From: Oceanobacillus jeddahensis
GTDB lineage: Bacteria; Bacillota; Bacilli; Bacillales; Amphibacillaceae
Direction: 5' to 3'
Length of the DNA: 64,000 nucleotides
NCBI RefSeq assembly: GCF_000750635.1
Contig: NZ_CCDM010000006.1
Location: 248,001 to 312,000 of the forward strand
Of this stretch, positions 8,773 through 17,139 are shown piece by piece (the stretch's first letter is position 1; each line of letters begins with the position of its first letter). The notes below the pieces were generated by a model, which did not search any database, had not been told where the DNA came from, and saw only the letters and a list, made by a program, of their open reading frames with translations. The position numbers and the translations under genes were made by a program.

Positions 8773-10818
8773 GTGGTATTTAATGTAAGTGATTCTGATA
8801 CACGTAAAACAATAACTGATTTTCCATATGAAATTACGAAAATGGAACATGTATGGATTCCGATGTCTGATGGAAAGCGTTTAGCAGCAACCATTTGGTT
8901 ACCAAAAAATGCAAATACTTATCCTGTCCCAGCTATCTTAGAATATTTACCATATCGAAAAGAAGATTTCACCGCGATTCGGGATTCGATTCGCCACCCA
9001 TATTTTGCTGGGAATGGCTATGCAAGTATTCGCGTTGACATTCGGGGCACAGGTAATTCAGATGGATATCTGCCTGATGAATATTTACAGCAGGAACAAG
9101 ATGATGCTCTTGAAATATTTGATTGGATTGAGAAACAACCATGGGCAACTGGAAAAGTTGGCATGATTGGTAAGTCATGGGGCGGTTTTAATGGTTTGCA
9201 AATAGCTGCTAGACAACACCACGCCTTACAAGCGATTATCACCTTATGCTCCACAGATGATCGGTATCGTGATGATGTACATTATCGAGGAGGGAATATA
9301 CTCGCATCTGACATGCTATGGTGGGCATCAACCATGTTTGCGTATAGTGCTCGTCCTCAAGATCCAAAAGTCGTAGGAGATAGTTGGAAAGAAAACTGGA
9401 TCGAACGATTGAACACCAACCCTTACGTACATGAATGGGTTAGTCATCAAACAAGAGATGATTATTGGAAACACGGATCCATTTGTGAAGATTATGAAGC
9501 AGTTGATATTCCTGTATTTGCTGTCAGTGGCTGGCAGGATGGTTATACAGATGCTGTATTTCAATTAATTGAAAATCTGCCTTATTCAAAAGGGCTTATT
9601 GGGCCATGGTATCATGAGTATCCGGAAGTAGCAGGACCGGAACCTGCCATTGGATTCTTACAGGAATGCCTCCGGTGGTGGGACCAATGGTTAAAAGGAA
9701 TAGAAACAGGTGTGAAGGATGATCCGAAACTCATCTCATGGATACAAGATAGCTTACCGCCGCAAGTAAACTATGAGGAACGACCAGGAAAATGGGTAGC
9801 AGATACAAATTGGCCATCAGTCAACATTCAGGATAAACAACTATGGCTTCATAACTCCAAATTAACGGATACATATACAAAAACAGACAGTGTCATTGTT
9901 CCAAGTGTACAGGAACATGGCTATTATAACGGTGTATTTTGTCCATTTGGTGAATCTGGTGACTTACCATCAGATCAGCGACTGGAAAATGGCAAAGCTA
10001 TCATCTTTACAACGGACCCTTTTACGGAAAATATCGAAATGTTAGGTAATCCAATTTTTGATATGGAATTCAAGTCGAACCAGGAAAATGCCTTAGTAGC
10101 TGTTCGTCTTTGTGATAAGGCTCCTACTGGTGAATCAACATTAATTAGCTGGGGGATGCTCAATTTAAATCATTTAATGAGTCATGAAAATCCGGAAAGT
10201 TTAATAACTAATAAAAAATATCAAGCACAAATTCAACTCAATTGCGTTGGACAATCTGTACCTAAAGGGCATAGATTAGAACTAGCAATTGCACCAACTT
10301 ATTGGCCACAAGCTTGGCCATCACCAAAACCGGTGACATTAGAAGTTTTAACAAATAAAAATACAAAGTTAACATTACCTGTTCGGACACCACAACCAGA
10401 GACAGATGCTGCTGTTTCTTTTGAAGCACCTGAAACAGCACAAGTTATTGATCGGGAAATATTACGTGAAGAAAAACGAACAAGAGAAATAACGCATAAT
10501 ATGTTAACAGATACATGGAAGCTTGATGATTACTCTGATGAGGGGGAACGTTTTCTGCCGCATAACGGCTTAAAGCACGGGAGTAAAAATAAAAATATTT
10601 ATTCCATTCAATCAGGGGATCCTTTATCTGCCAAAGCGGAATGTTATTGGGAACTAACTATTGGACGTGAAGACTGGGATATTAAAATCCTCACTGATAG
10701 CGAAATGACAAGTGATAAGCAAAACTTCTATTTAAAAAATAAATTAACTGCTTTTCATAATGAGAAACAATGCTTTCAAAGAACCTGGGAAGAAACAATT
10801 CCTCGTAATTATCAATAA
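8773..10818 (+). CDS. S15/CocE-NonD family alpha/beta hydrolase
   Basis: A 681-residue serine hydrolase of the X-Pro dipeptidyl-peptidase/cocaine-esterase superfamily. Seen: N-terminal 'VWIPMSDGKRLAATIWLP', 'RVDIRGTGNSDG', the nucleophile elbow 'GMIGKSWGGFNGLQIAA' (Ser about residue 135), an acid region 'VSGWQDGYTDAVFQL' and a His in 'LIGPWYHEYPE'. A C-terminal beta-rich (jelly-roll) domain with 'GNPIFDMEF' and 'VPKGHRLELAIAPTYWP' follows. There is no signal peptide, so it is probably cytosolic. GTG start behind GAGGAG. Position after an OpuC-type importer and its TetR regulator suggests it hydrolyses an imported ester or amide. The substrate is unknown. Confidence 0.85.
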   Translation: MVFNVSDSDTRKTITDFPYEITKMEHVWIPMSDGKRLAATIWLPKNANTYPVPAILEYLPYRKEDFTAIRDSIRHPYFAGNGYASIRVDIRGTGNSDGYLPDEYLQQEQDDALEIFDWIEKQPWATGKVGMIGKSWGGFNGLQIAARQHHALQAIITLCSTDDRYRDDVHYRGGNILASDMLWWASTMFAYSARPQDPKVVGDSWKENWIERLNTNPYVHEWVSHQTRDDYWKHGSICEDYEAVDIPVFAVSGWQDGYTDAVFQLIENLPYSKGLIGPWYHEYPEVAGPEPAIGFLQECLRWWDQWLKGIETGVKDDPKLISWIQDSLPPQVNYEERPGKWVADTNWPSVNIQDKQLWLHNSKLTDTYTKTDSVIVPSVQEHGYYNGVFCPFGESGDLPSDQRLENGKAIIFTTDPFTENIEMLGNPIFDMEFKSNQENALVAVRLCDKAPTGESTLISWGMLNLNHLMSHENPESLITNKKYQAQIQLNCVGQSVPKGHRLELAIAPTYWPQAWPSPKPVTLEVLTNKNTKLTLPVRTPQPETDAAVSFEAPETAQVIDREILREEKRTREITHNMLTDTWKLDDYSDEGERFLPHNGLKHGSKNKNIYSIQSGDPLSAKAECYWELTIGREDWDIKILTDSEMTSDKQNFYLKNKLTAFHNEKQCFQRTWEETIPRNYQ

Positions 10819-11184
10819 AAAATATTTTTTAGTCAGTGCTATAATGTTCACCTGAAAGTTATCCTATACATTGGTGTGCGTTTTAATTGTACTGACTTTT
10901 TTATGAGGAATATTTTTTTGCATTTTTGATGAATAGTTAACAAAATCAAACAACTTAAGAAACTATTGTCTGATAAGAATTATAGCCTTTTATTTAGTTA
11001 TTTGTTATCATTCTGTAGATACTTTTGGTTCATTTTAGTGTCTTTTTTATTTGTCCGTTTTACGACTAGAAACTATTTATGTGCCATGCTATCATTGACA
11101 CAGATCAACGTAAAAAAAGTAAGAGAGAATCTTGTAATCCTTATTATTGATTCTCGAATCGTAGCTTAAGAGGAAGTGATAAAA
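10819..11184 (+). promoter_or_regulatory. Leader of the kyn operon with candidate extended -10 promoter
   Basis: A candidate promoter is TAGAAA (11067-11072), 17 bp and TATCAT (11090-11095) with an upstream TG (extended -10). A weak dyad AGTCAGT / ACTGACT (10831-10837, 10891-10897) followed by six Ts may terminate the hydrolase transcript, but its loop is long. No T-box or TRAP-like (G/T)AG repeat array was seen, so tryptophan control, if any, is probably by a protein. Confidence 0.35.
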
Positions 11185-12459
11185 ATGGTAGAAACACATA
11201 CAAAAGCCTATGCTGCAAAACTAGATACCGCTGATGAATTGAAAGCCTTCCGAAATGAATTTTACCTTAAAAATGAATGCGTTTACATGGATGGGAATTC
11301 ATTAGGTTTGATGAGCAAAAGAGCAGAGCAGTCTGTCTATGATTTAATGGCATCATGGAAAGAACATGCTATTGACGGATGGACAGATGGGAACCAGCCT
11401 TGGTACTACTTATCGGAATCACTTGGCGAAAAAATGTCCGGGCTCGTTGGTGCAAAAAAAGAGGAAGTTATCGTAACTGGTTCAACAACCGTAAATCTGC
11501 ATCAGCTTGTATCCACATTTTATAAGCCAGAAGGAAAGAGAACAAAAATACTGGCAGACTCTTTAAACTTTCCAAGCGATATCTATGCATTAAAAACCCA
11601 GTTAAAATTACAAGGATATGATGATTCGCATCTTATCCAAGTCGATAGTGAAGATGGGCACATGTTGGATGAAGAAGCAATTATCAATGCAATGACAGAG
11701 GATATTGCGTTAATCGTCTTGCCAAGCGTTCTATACCGGAGTGGTCAAATCTTAGATATGGAAAAACTGACAAGGGCAGCGCATGAATGCGGTATAAAAA
11801 TTGGTTTTGATTTATGTCATTCGATCGGAGCTATTCCGCATCAATTGCATGATTGGGAAGTTGATTTTGCATTTTGGTGCACCTATAAACATCTAAATGG
11901 CGGGCCTGGCAGTGTGGCGGCACTTTATGTGAATGACAAGCATTTCGGTACTGCTCCTGGACTTGCAGGCTGGTTCAGCTCAAATAAAGAACAGCAGTTT
12001 GATATGGAGCATACATTGACGCCTGCAGAGCATACCGGAGCTTTCCAAATCGGAACACCTCATGTGTTAAGCGCTGCTCCGCTAATTGGAGCATTGGAGC
12101 TGTTTCATGAGGCAGGTATTGAAAAGATACGTAGTAAATCCCTGCAGCTAACAGCATATATGATGGAGTTAATTGAACATGAATTAAAGGATTTTGGTTT
12201 TGTTATTTGTAATCCAGTAAATGAAAAGCAGCGTGGCGGTCATATTTATTTGGAGCATCCGGAGGCAGCACGAATTTGTAAAGCGTTAAAGAAAAAACAG
12301 ATCATCCCTGATTTTAGAAAGCCATCAGGTATTCGACTTGCACCAGTGGCTTTATATAATTCTTTTGAAGATGTTTATGAATGTGTGCAAAGACTAAAAC
12401 AGATTATGGAAGATAAAGTGTATGAGCAATTTTCCAATGAAAGAGAGGTCGTTTCTTAA
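11185..12459 (+). CDS. kynU: Kynureninase
   Basis: PLP enzyme that cleaves kynurenine to anthranilate and alanine. Seen: 'VYMDGNSLGLMSKRAEQ' near the N-terminus, 'DGWTDGNQPWYYLSE', 'FDLCHSIGAIPHQLHDWEVD', the PLP-lysine segment 'FWCTYKHLNGGPGSVAALYV' and 'RGGHIYLEHPEA' plus 'RLAPVALYNSFEDV' at the C-terminus. Length 424 aa fits the family. I use ATG 11185 with AAGAGGAAGTG upstream; the GTG at 11176 belongs to that ribosome site. It is the first gene of kynU-kynB-kynA and overlaps kynB by one base. Confidence 0.95.
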   Translation: MVETHTKAYAAKLDTADELKAFRNEFYLKNECVYMDGNSLGLMSKRAEQSVYDLMASWKEHAIDGWTDGNQPWYYLSESLGEKMSGLVGAKKEEVIVTGSTTVNLHQLVSTFYKPEGKRTKILADSLNFPSDIYALKTQLKLQGYDDSHLIQVDSEDGHMLDEEAIINAMTEDIALIVLPSVLYRSGQILDMEKLTRAAHECGIKIGFDLCHSIGAIPHQLHDWEVDFAFWCTYKHLNGGPGSVAALYVNDKHFGTAPGLAGWFSSNKEQQFDMEHTLTPAEHTGAFQIGTPHVLSAAPLIGALELFHEAGIEKIRSKSLQLTAYMMELIEHELKDFGFVICNPVNEKQRGGHIYLEHPEAARICKALKKKQIIPDFRKPSGIRLAPVALYNSFEDVYECVQRLKQIMEDKVYEQFSNEREVVS

Positions 12460-13091
12460 TGTCCCAATGGATTGATATTTCTCAAGTTTTGAATAATAAT
12501 CTGGCGCACTGGCCGGAGGATGAGCCGTTTCATTATAATACTGCTGTAACGAAAGAGATGTCGGGTTCTGTTAATATTGGCAAAATTACAACGAGCGCAC
12601 ATATAGGCACACACGTTGATGCTCCATTTCATTTTATAAATGATGGCAAGCGGATATTGGACTTAGATATTGAGCGCTATATTGGTCCTTGCAGGGTGAT
12701 TGATTTAAGTGATTTTGATGAAATAAGTGAAAAAGCTTTAAAAACAAAAGGAATCTCGCATGCAGAACGTTTATTGATCAAAACAGCACTTCCAAATAAA
12801 CCGGATCGTTTTCCGGCAGAAGTGTCTCCGGTAACAGCTGATGGAGCAGCTTATATGAAAGAGCTTGGTGTAAGGCTCGTTGGAGTGGATACACCATCTG
12901 TGGATTCTATTTCAAGTAAAGACTTGACTGGGCATCATGCATTATATAACCATGATATTTATATTCTGGAAAATGTGATGCTGGACCAAATTGAAGAAGG
13001 TGATTATGAACTGATTGCCTTACCATTAGCATTGGAAGAAGGAGATGGAAGTCCTGTTCGTGCTGTTATAAAACCAATAGAGGAGTGTTGA
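12459..13091 (+). CDS. kynB: Kynurenine formamidase (arylformamidase)
   Basis: Metal-dependent cyclase-family enzyme that hydrolyses N-formylkynurenine to kynurenine and formate. Seen: 'WIDISQVLNNNLAHWPEDEPF', the metal-binding motif 'HIGTHVDAPFHF' (about residues 48-59), 'GVDTPSVDSISSKDLTGHH' and 'LIALPLALEEGDGSPVRAV'. 210 aa, normal for bacterial KynB. Its ATG overlaps the kynU stop (TAATG). It supplies the middle step between KynA and KynU. Confidence 0.94.
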   Translation: MSQWIDISQVLNNNLAHWPEDEPFHYNTAVTKEMSGSVNIGKITTSAHIGTHVDAPFHFINDGKRILDLDIERYIGPCRVIDLSDFDEISEKALKTKGISHAERLLIKTALPNKPDRFPAEVSPVTADGAAYMKELGVRLVGVDTPSVDSISSKDLTGHHALYNHDIYILENVMLDQIEEGDYELIALPLALEEGDGSPVRAVIKPIEEC

Positions 13092-13093
13092 AA

Positions 13094-13942
13094 ATGAAAT
13101 CGATTAATCAACACCAAGCTTTTGAAAATGAAAAAAGTATCCAAACGGATTTTAAAGAGAAGATGACATATAGTGATTATTTAAGTTTAGATACGTTATT
13201 ATCCAGTCAGCATCGTTTAAGTGACCATCATGATGAAATGTTATTTATCATTGTTCATCATGTGAGCGAGCTTTGGATGAAACAGATCTTGCATGAAATC
13301 TATTCAGCTACTCGGGATATACAGACAGATAATTTAAGATCCTCCTTTAAAAAGCTTGCGCGTGTATCTCAAATACAAGAGCAGCTGAAAAGCGTATGGG
13401 ACGTTCTTTCTACGTTGACCCCAAGTGAGTATATTGAGTTTAGAGATAAGCTAGGAAACGCTTCCGGATTTCAGTCCTATCAAAATAGATTAGTAGAATT
13501 TGCCTTGGGGTATAAAACAGAATATGTCCTGAAAATATATGAAAAAGAGACCGAGCTTCATCAAATTTTACAAGAAGCGCACGAAGCACCGAGCCTTTAT
13601 GATGTTTCGATCCAAGCACTTGCCAGAGCCGGTTTTTCCATCGATAAAGAAGTACTGGAAAGAGATGTTAGTATAACGCATAAAACGAATGAAAGTGTAA
13701 AAAGAGCCTGGATGATTGTATATAAAAATGTAGATCAGTATTGGGAGTTGTATGAACTTGCTGAAAAGCTGGTAGATATAGAAGGTTTATTTCAGCAGTG
13801 GCGTTTCAGGCATATGAAAACGGTAGAACGAATTATTGGTTTTAAAAAGGGTACAGGCGGTTCAGGAGGAGTGAGTTATTTGAAAAAAGTACTGGATCAA
13901 TATTTCTTTCCGGAGCTTTGGGAGTTGCGGACGGATTTATAG
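13094..13942 (+). CDS. kynA: Tryptophan 2,3-dioxygenase
   Basis: Haem enzyme that opens the indole ring of tryptophan to give N-formylkynurenine, the first step of the operon's pathway. Seen: 'MTYSDYLSLDTLLSSQHRLS', 'HHDEMLFIIVHHVSELWMKQ' with the distal His region, and 'RFRHMKTVERIIGFKKGTGG', which holds the proximal haem His and the GTGGS loop. 'YLKKVLDQYFFPELWELR' follows. About 282 aa. ATG 13094 has GAGGAG at the right spacing. The last gene of kynUBA; no kynurenine 3-monooxygenase or anthranilate-degrading gene follows, so the route seems to end at anthranilate. Confidence 0.95.
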   Translation: MKSINQHQAFENEKSIQTDFKEKMTYSDYLSLDTLLSSQHRLSDHHDEMLFIIVHHVSELWMKQILHEIYSATRDIQTDNLRSSFKKLARVSQIQEQLKSVWDVLSTLTPSEYIEFRDKLGNASGFQSYQNRLVEFALGYKTEYVLKIYEKETELHQILQEAHEAPSLYDVSIQALARAGFSIDKEVLERDVSITHKTNESVKRAWMIVYKNVDQYWELYELAEKLVDIEGLFQQWRFRHMKTVERIIGFKKGTGGSGGVSYLKKVLDQYFFPELWELRTDL

Positions 13943-13957
13943 TTTAGCGTTAATGCA

Positions 13958-14123
13958 TTTTATCACGGGCGCTAACTCCTTGAATCACTCAGGATAATTC
14001 AGTGGGAGAGAAGCAGCAGACTAAGTTCGCGACGTCCTAGGGCGGGGACTGGGACTGCGATTACTCGCCCCATCGTAAAGAGTTGTGCGTCGAAAACTCC
14101 CACTGAATAAAGATTCGTTTTAT
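13958..14123 (+). repeat. Shortened copy of the two-hairpin repeat
   Basis: Begins TTTATCACGGGCG, lacking the left arm of hairpin 1. It continues with the ATTCAGTGGGAG arm, the 'gcgacgtcct' segment, the GACTGCGATTACTCGCCCC core and the ACTCCCACTGAAT arm, and ends TTCGTTTTATA. A deletion form of the copies at 51378 and 62507. Confidence 0.8.
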
Positions 14124-14124
14124 A

Positions 14125-14165
14125 GAAAGAGCAGTTCCTTCAGAATGAAGAAGAACTGCTCTTTC
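14125..14165. terminator. Bidirectional terminator
   Basis: A 13-bp perfect inverted repeat, GAAAGAGCAGTTC / GAACTGCTCTTTC, with A/T-rich flanks between kynA and the convergent DsbA-like remnant. Confidence 0.8.
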
Positions 14166-14170
14166 TCAGT

Positions 14171-14840
14171 TTAATCAACAAGTTTAAAATAGTTCTCTCC
14201 AAGAATGGATTCCATCTGATATGAATCTTGAGAGAGTTCTTTTTCTACAAAAGCAGGGATATCTTCCTGCTGGATATCATACATTTCTTCAATTTCCTTG
14301 GAAAATAAAAGCTTTTCTGTATTTAATAAATGGGAAAGTGCAGGCTGCGGTTTCGATTTCATATTTTCTTTATCTACTACCTGTTTTAATCCCTTTACAT
14401 AGTATTCAAATGGACGGCCGCCAACAATTTTTACACCTTTATTATCATTGTTTACCATAACAATCGTTGGAAAATCACGAACTCCTAAGCTTGCCACCTG
14501 TTGGAAATCTTCCTCAAGTAATTGTTGTCCAATGGGCTGTTCAGATTCTTCCACAGCTGGTTTATAGAAGCCGTTTGCCGGATCAATGGGGCCGTCAAGC
14601 ATTTTTCCAATAAACCGCCCATCAGTGGGTGAAAATGAAAGTAATCTCCGTATTGCTCCGTAAAACGGCGTAAAACAGATTCAATTGCCAACAATGGGAG
14701 CAGATAGGATCTGTTACGTAATAGAGCGTAATTTTTTTTGGTTTATTAAAGTCAATCATTTCCAGTTCATCTGAATCAGAAACACCACATATACCTTTTT
14801 TCACATCACAAACCATGGAATGGTTCTTTTTATCTGTCAT
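14171..14840 (-). pseudogene. DsbA/SpxH-like thioredoxin-fold protein, multiply broken
   Basis: Three overlapping frames make one gene. From 14840: 'VCDVKKGICGV' and 'LYYVTDPICSHCWQL' with a CxxC motif. Then, after a lost base near 14695, 'IESVLRRFTEQYGDYFHFH'. After another lost base in an A-run near 14607, 'MLDGPIDPANGFYKPA' through 'LGVRDFPTIVMVNNDNKG' and 'PFEYYVKGLKQV' to 14171. Adding one G and one A restores a frame of about 222 residues. Family members are nearer 300, and the join 'GFYKPAVEESEQPIGQQLLEE' suggests that most of the helical insertion domain has also been deleted. The family includes DsbA-type oxidoreductases and the ClpXP adaptor SpxH/YjbH. No function is expected from this copy. 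Confidence 0.8.
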
Positions 14841-14981
14841 TTGAATGCACTCATTTCTTTATTATTTAAGATTTATTAAAAATTAAAATACAGGAGAGTC
14901 ACATTATTTTGCCTATTAAATAGTGAGTGTTTAAATGGAGTTTATTTTAAAAGGCTCATAAGATATACTGCAAAAAATGTA

Positions 14982-15009
14982 TTGACTTATAAGAAAATTG
15001 AATTATAAT
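14982..15009 (+). promoter_or_regulatory. SigA promoter of the iron-siderophore operon
   Basis: TTGACT at 14982-14987, a 16-bp spacer and a perfect TATAAT at 15004-15009. The Fur box starts 11 bp downstream. Confidence 0.7.
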
Positions 15010-15019
15010 TGATTTAATT

Positions 15020-15038
15020 GATAACGATTATCATTATC
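15020..15038. promoter_or_regulatory. Fur box
   Basis: GATAACGATTATCATTATC matches the 19-bp Fur consensus GATAATGATAATCATTATC at 17 positions. It overlaps the expected transcription start of the downstream operon, so ferric-uptake repression is well supported. Confidence 0.85.
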
Positions 15039-15071
15039 AATTAAAAATGTGCAAAAAGGATGGGATACGAA

Positions 15072-16118
15072 TTGTTTAAAAATAAAGAAGAAATATATGA
15101 CATTACTATTATTGGAGGGGGGCCAGCAGGTTTATTCACCGCCTTTTATGCTGGTTTGCGGGAAATGAAAACAAAGATTATCGAAGCTGATAATAAGCTT
15201 GGCGGGAAAGTGCACGTTTATCCTCAAAAAATGGTCTGGGACGTAGGCGGAATTCCTCCTGTAACAGGAAGAGAGCTAATCGACCAATCGATCAAACAAG
15301 GACTGACATTTGATCCAGCTGTGGTACTGGGGCAAATTGTAACTGACATAGAAAGAAAGGAAGACGACACCTTTATGCTGACAACCAGTGCAGGAGAAAT
15401 ACATTATTCGAAAACGATCGTTGTTGCTACTGGAATGGGTGGTGTTATTAGTCCATTTAAATTGGAAGTGCCACGGGCGAAGGAATTTGAAAGTAAGAAC
15501 CTTTATTATAAAGTACTCGATGTGAATGAATTCCGAGGAAAATCGCTGCTTATATCAGGAGGCGGTCCATCCTCGATTGATTGGGGCAATGATTTATCAC
15601 CAATAGCTAAAGACATTACATTAATTTACCGAGGAGAGGATTTAAGGGGATTAGAATCAACCAAAACAAAACTTATAAACAATGGAGTGAACATCCTATT
15701 TAGTACAGAGATTGACAAGCTTATAGGTGAAGAAGAACTTTCAGAGGTGGTTCTGTACAATAACAAAACAAATGAAAAGTTTACGATGCCAATTGATGTA
15801 CTACTGGTAAACCACGGATATAACAAAGACAATTATCTTTTTAATAATGAAGAAAATAAAACAGGGTTGGAATTAGGGGATTATTTACAGGTGATGAGCG
15901 ATGCGTTTGGAAATACAAACCTGCCTGGAATATATGGAGCTGGAGACTGTGTCTATTATGAAGGAAAATTAAAACTGATTGCAGGTGCTTATCAGGATGC
16001 AGCTAATGCAGTAAATAGTGCCAAATTATATATGGAACCAGATGCACATAAAACGGCAATTGTTTCGTCCCATAATGATATTTTGGATGAAAAAAATAAA
16101 GTATATTTGTACGGTTAA
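15072..16118 (+). CDS. Ferredoxin/flavodoxin--NADP reductase, YcgT/YumC type
   Basis: FAD- and NADP-binding thioredoxin-reductase-like enzyme. Seen: FAD motif 'ITIIGGGPAGLFTAFYAGLR' near the N-terminus, 'LGGKVHVYPQKMVWDVGGIP', NAD(P)-type motif 'LLISGGGPSSIDWGNDL', and 'GIYGAGDCVYYEGKLKLIAG' near the C-terminus. It lacks the CxxC of thioredoxin reductases, as expected for this group. I favour TTG 15072, with AAAGGATGG about 8 nt upstream; ATG 15060 overlaps that site and would add four residues. As first gene behind the Fur box and ahead of a siderophore importer, it probably supplies electrons for iron release from the imported ferric siderophore (inference; YcgT of Bacillus subtilis is Fur-regulated). 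Confidence 0.88.
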   Translation: MFKNKEEIYDITIIGGGPAGLFTAFYAGLREMKTKIIEADNKLGGKVHVYPQKMVWDVGGIPPVTGRELIDQSIKQGLTFDPAVVLGQIVTDIERKEDDTFMLTTSAGEIHYSKTIVVATGMGGVISPFKLEVPRAKEFESKNLYYKVLDVNEFRGKSLLISGGGPSSIDWGNDLSPIAKDITLIYRGEDLRGLESTKTKLINNGVNILFSTEIDKLIGEEELSEVVLYNNKTNEKFTMPIDVLLVNHGYNKDNYLFNNEENKTGLELGDYLQVMSDAFGNTNLPGIYGAGDCVYYEGKLKLIAGAYQDAANAVNSAKLYMEPDAHKTAIVSSHNDILDEKNKVYLYG

Positions 16119-16150
16119 AAATCTTAGATCAAAAAGAGGAGAAAAACATC

Positions 16151-17095
16151 ATGAAAAAAAGCTTATTCTTTTTAATCAGTGCACTGTTTCTAATTTTTCT
16201 GACAGCCTGTAATGATAATGGGCAGGAAGATGATGACGCGGAAGCAAATGGTGAAGAAAGTAATGAAGGAAGTGAGGCGGAAACTAAAACGTTTACGACA
16301 GATAGTGGAGAGAAAGTGGAGATCCCGACTGATCCCGAAAGAATTGTTGTACTTCATCCAACATATATAGGTGCCTTATTGAAATTTGGACATGAACCAG
16401 TTGGAGTAAGCTTTTATGTTGATCAGGATGAGGTTCTGAATGAAGCAACAGAAGGGATTGAACGAATAGATCCGGAAGATGTAGAGAGCATCATTAATCT
16501 AGAGCCGGATTTAATTGTTGCCACAGCGACAGATGCTAATTTAAATAAACTAGAGCAAATTGCTCCAACTGTAACGTTTGATTCAATGATAAGCACATAT
16601 ATAGATAATACGAGATTATTAGGAGAGCTTGTCGGAGAAGAGGAAGAGGCACAAGCTTGGCTGGATGAATGGGAAGAAAAAATGAGCGAGGATGCAGTGG
16701 AGTATGAAGATCTAATCGGGAATAGTACACTTTCTATTTTCCAATCAACACCGAAAGGGCTGATCTCATTTAATACGGATTACGGTCGCGGTGGAGAAAT
16801 TTTATATGATGGCTACGGATTTGTACAGCCGGATACGCTGGCAGAGGTTACGAAGGATCAATTTAATGTAGAGCTTTCCACAGAAGAGCTTCCTGAGTAT
16901 GCAGGTGATTTTATTGTGTTAGCTACGGAAGGAGAAGAAGCTCCTATAACAGAATCAGCAGTTTGGGAAAATATCGAGGGTGTTCAAGAGGACAGAGTGA
17001 TTGAATTAAATTTAGCAGTGACACGATATAATGATCCCATTTCATTAGAAGCGCAAAGAAACATGATTAAGGAACAATTGGATGCAATGAAGTAA
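16151..17095 (+). CDS. Ferric siderophore-binding lipoprotein
   Basis: Receptor of a FecCD-type importer, 314 aa. Seen: lipoprotein signal with lipobox 'LTAC' (Cys about residue 20), an acidic Glu/Asp-rich linker, then a periplasmic-binding fold of the helical-backbone type: 'VEIPTDPERIVVLHPTYIGAL', 'IINLEPDLIVATATDANLNK', 'IAPTVTFDS' and 'VWENIEGVQEDRVIELN'. Ribosome site AAGAGGAG precedes the ATG. It lies 32 nt after the reductase and before the ATPase and permeases. Ligand class (hydroxamate, catecholate or citrate) cannot be assigned with certainty. Confidence 0.88.
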   Translation: MKKSLFFLISALFLIFLTACNDNGQEDDDAEANGEESNEGSEAETKTFTTDSGEKVEIPTDPERIVVLHPTYIGALLKFGHEPVGVSFYVDQDEVLNEATEGIERIDPEDVESIINLEPDLIVATATDANLNKLEQIAPTVTFDSMISTYIDNTRLLGELVGEEEEAQAWLDEWEEKMSEDAVEYEDLIGNSTLSIFQSTPKGLISFNTDYGRGGEILYDGYGFVQPDTLAEVTKDQFNVELSTEELPEYAGDFIVLATEGEEAPITESAVWENIEGVQEDRVIELNLAVTRYNDPISLEAQRNMIKEQLDAMK

Positions 17096-17139
17096 AATAC
17101 GAGATCTTAAGATTAATTTAACTATAAAGAGGGAGCACT

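Noticed and set aside
10966..11169. 67-codon hydrophobic frame before kynU
   Set aside because: Lacks a ribosome site and covers the probable kyn promoter; looks like chance in AT-rich DNA.
10819..11184. T-box or TRAP control of the kyn operon
   Set aside because: No T-box specifier/AGGGTGG-type core and no array of GAG/TAG triplets was found.
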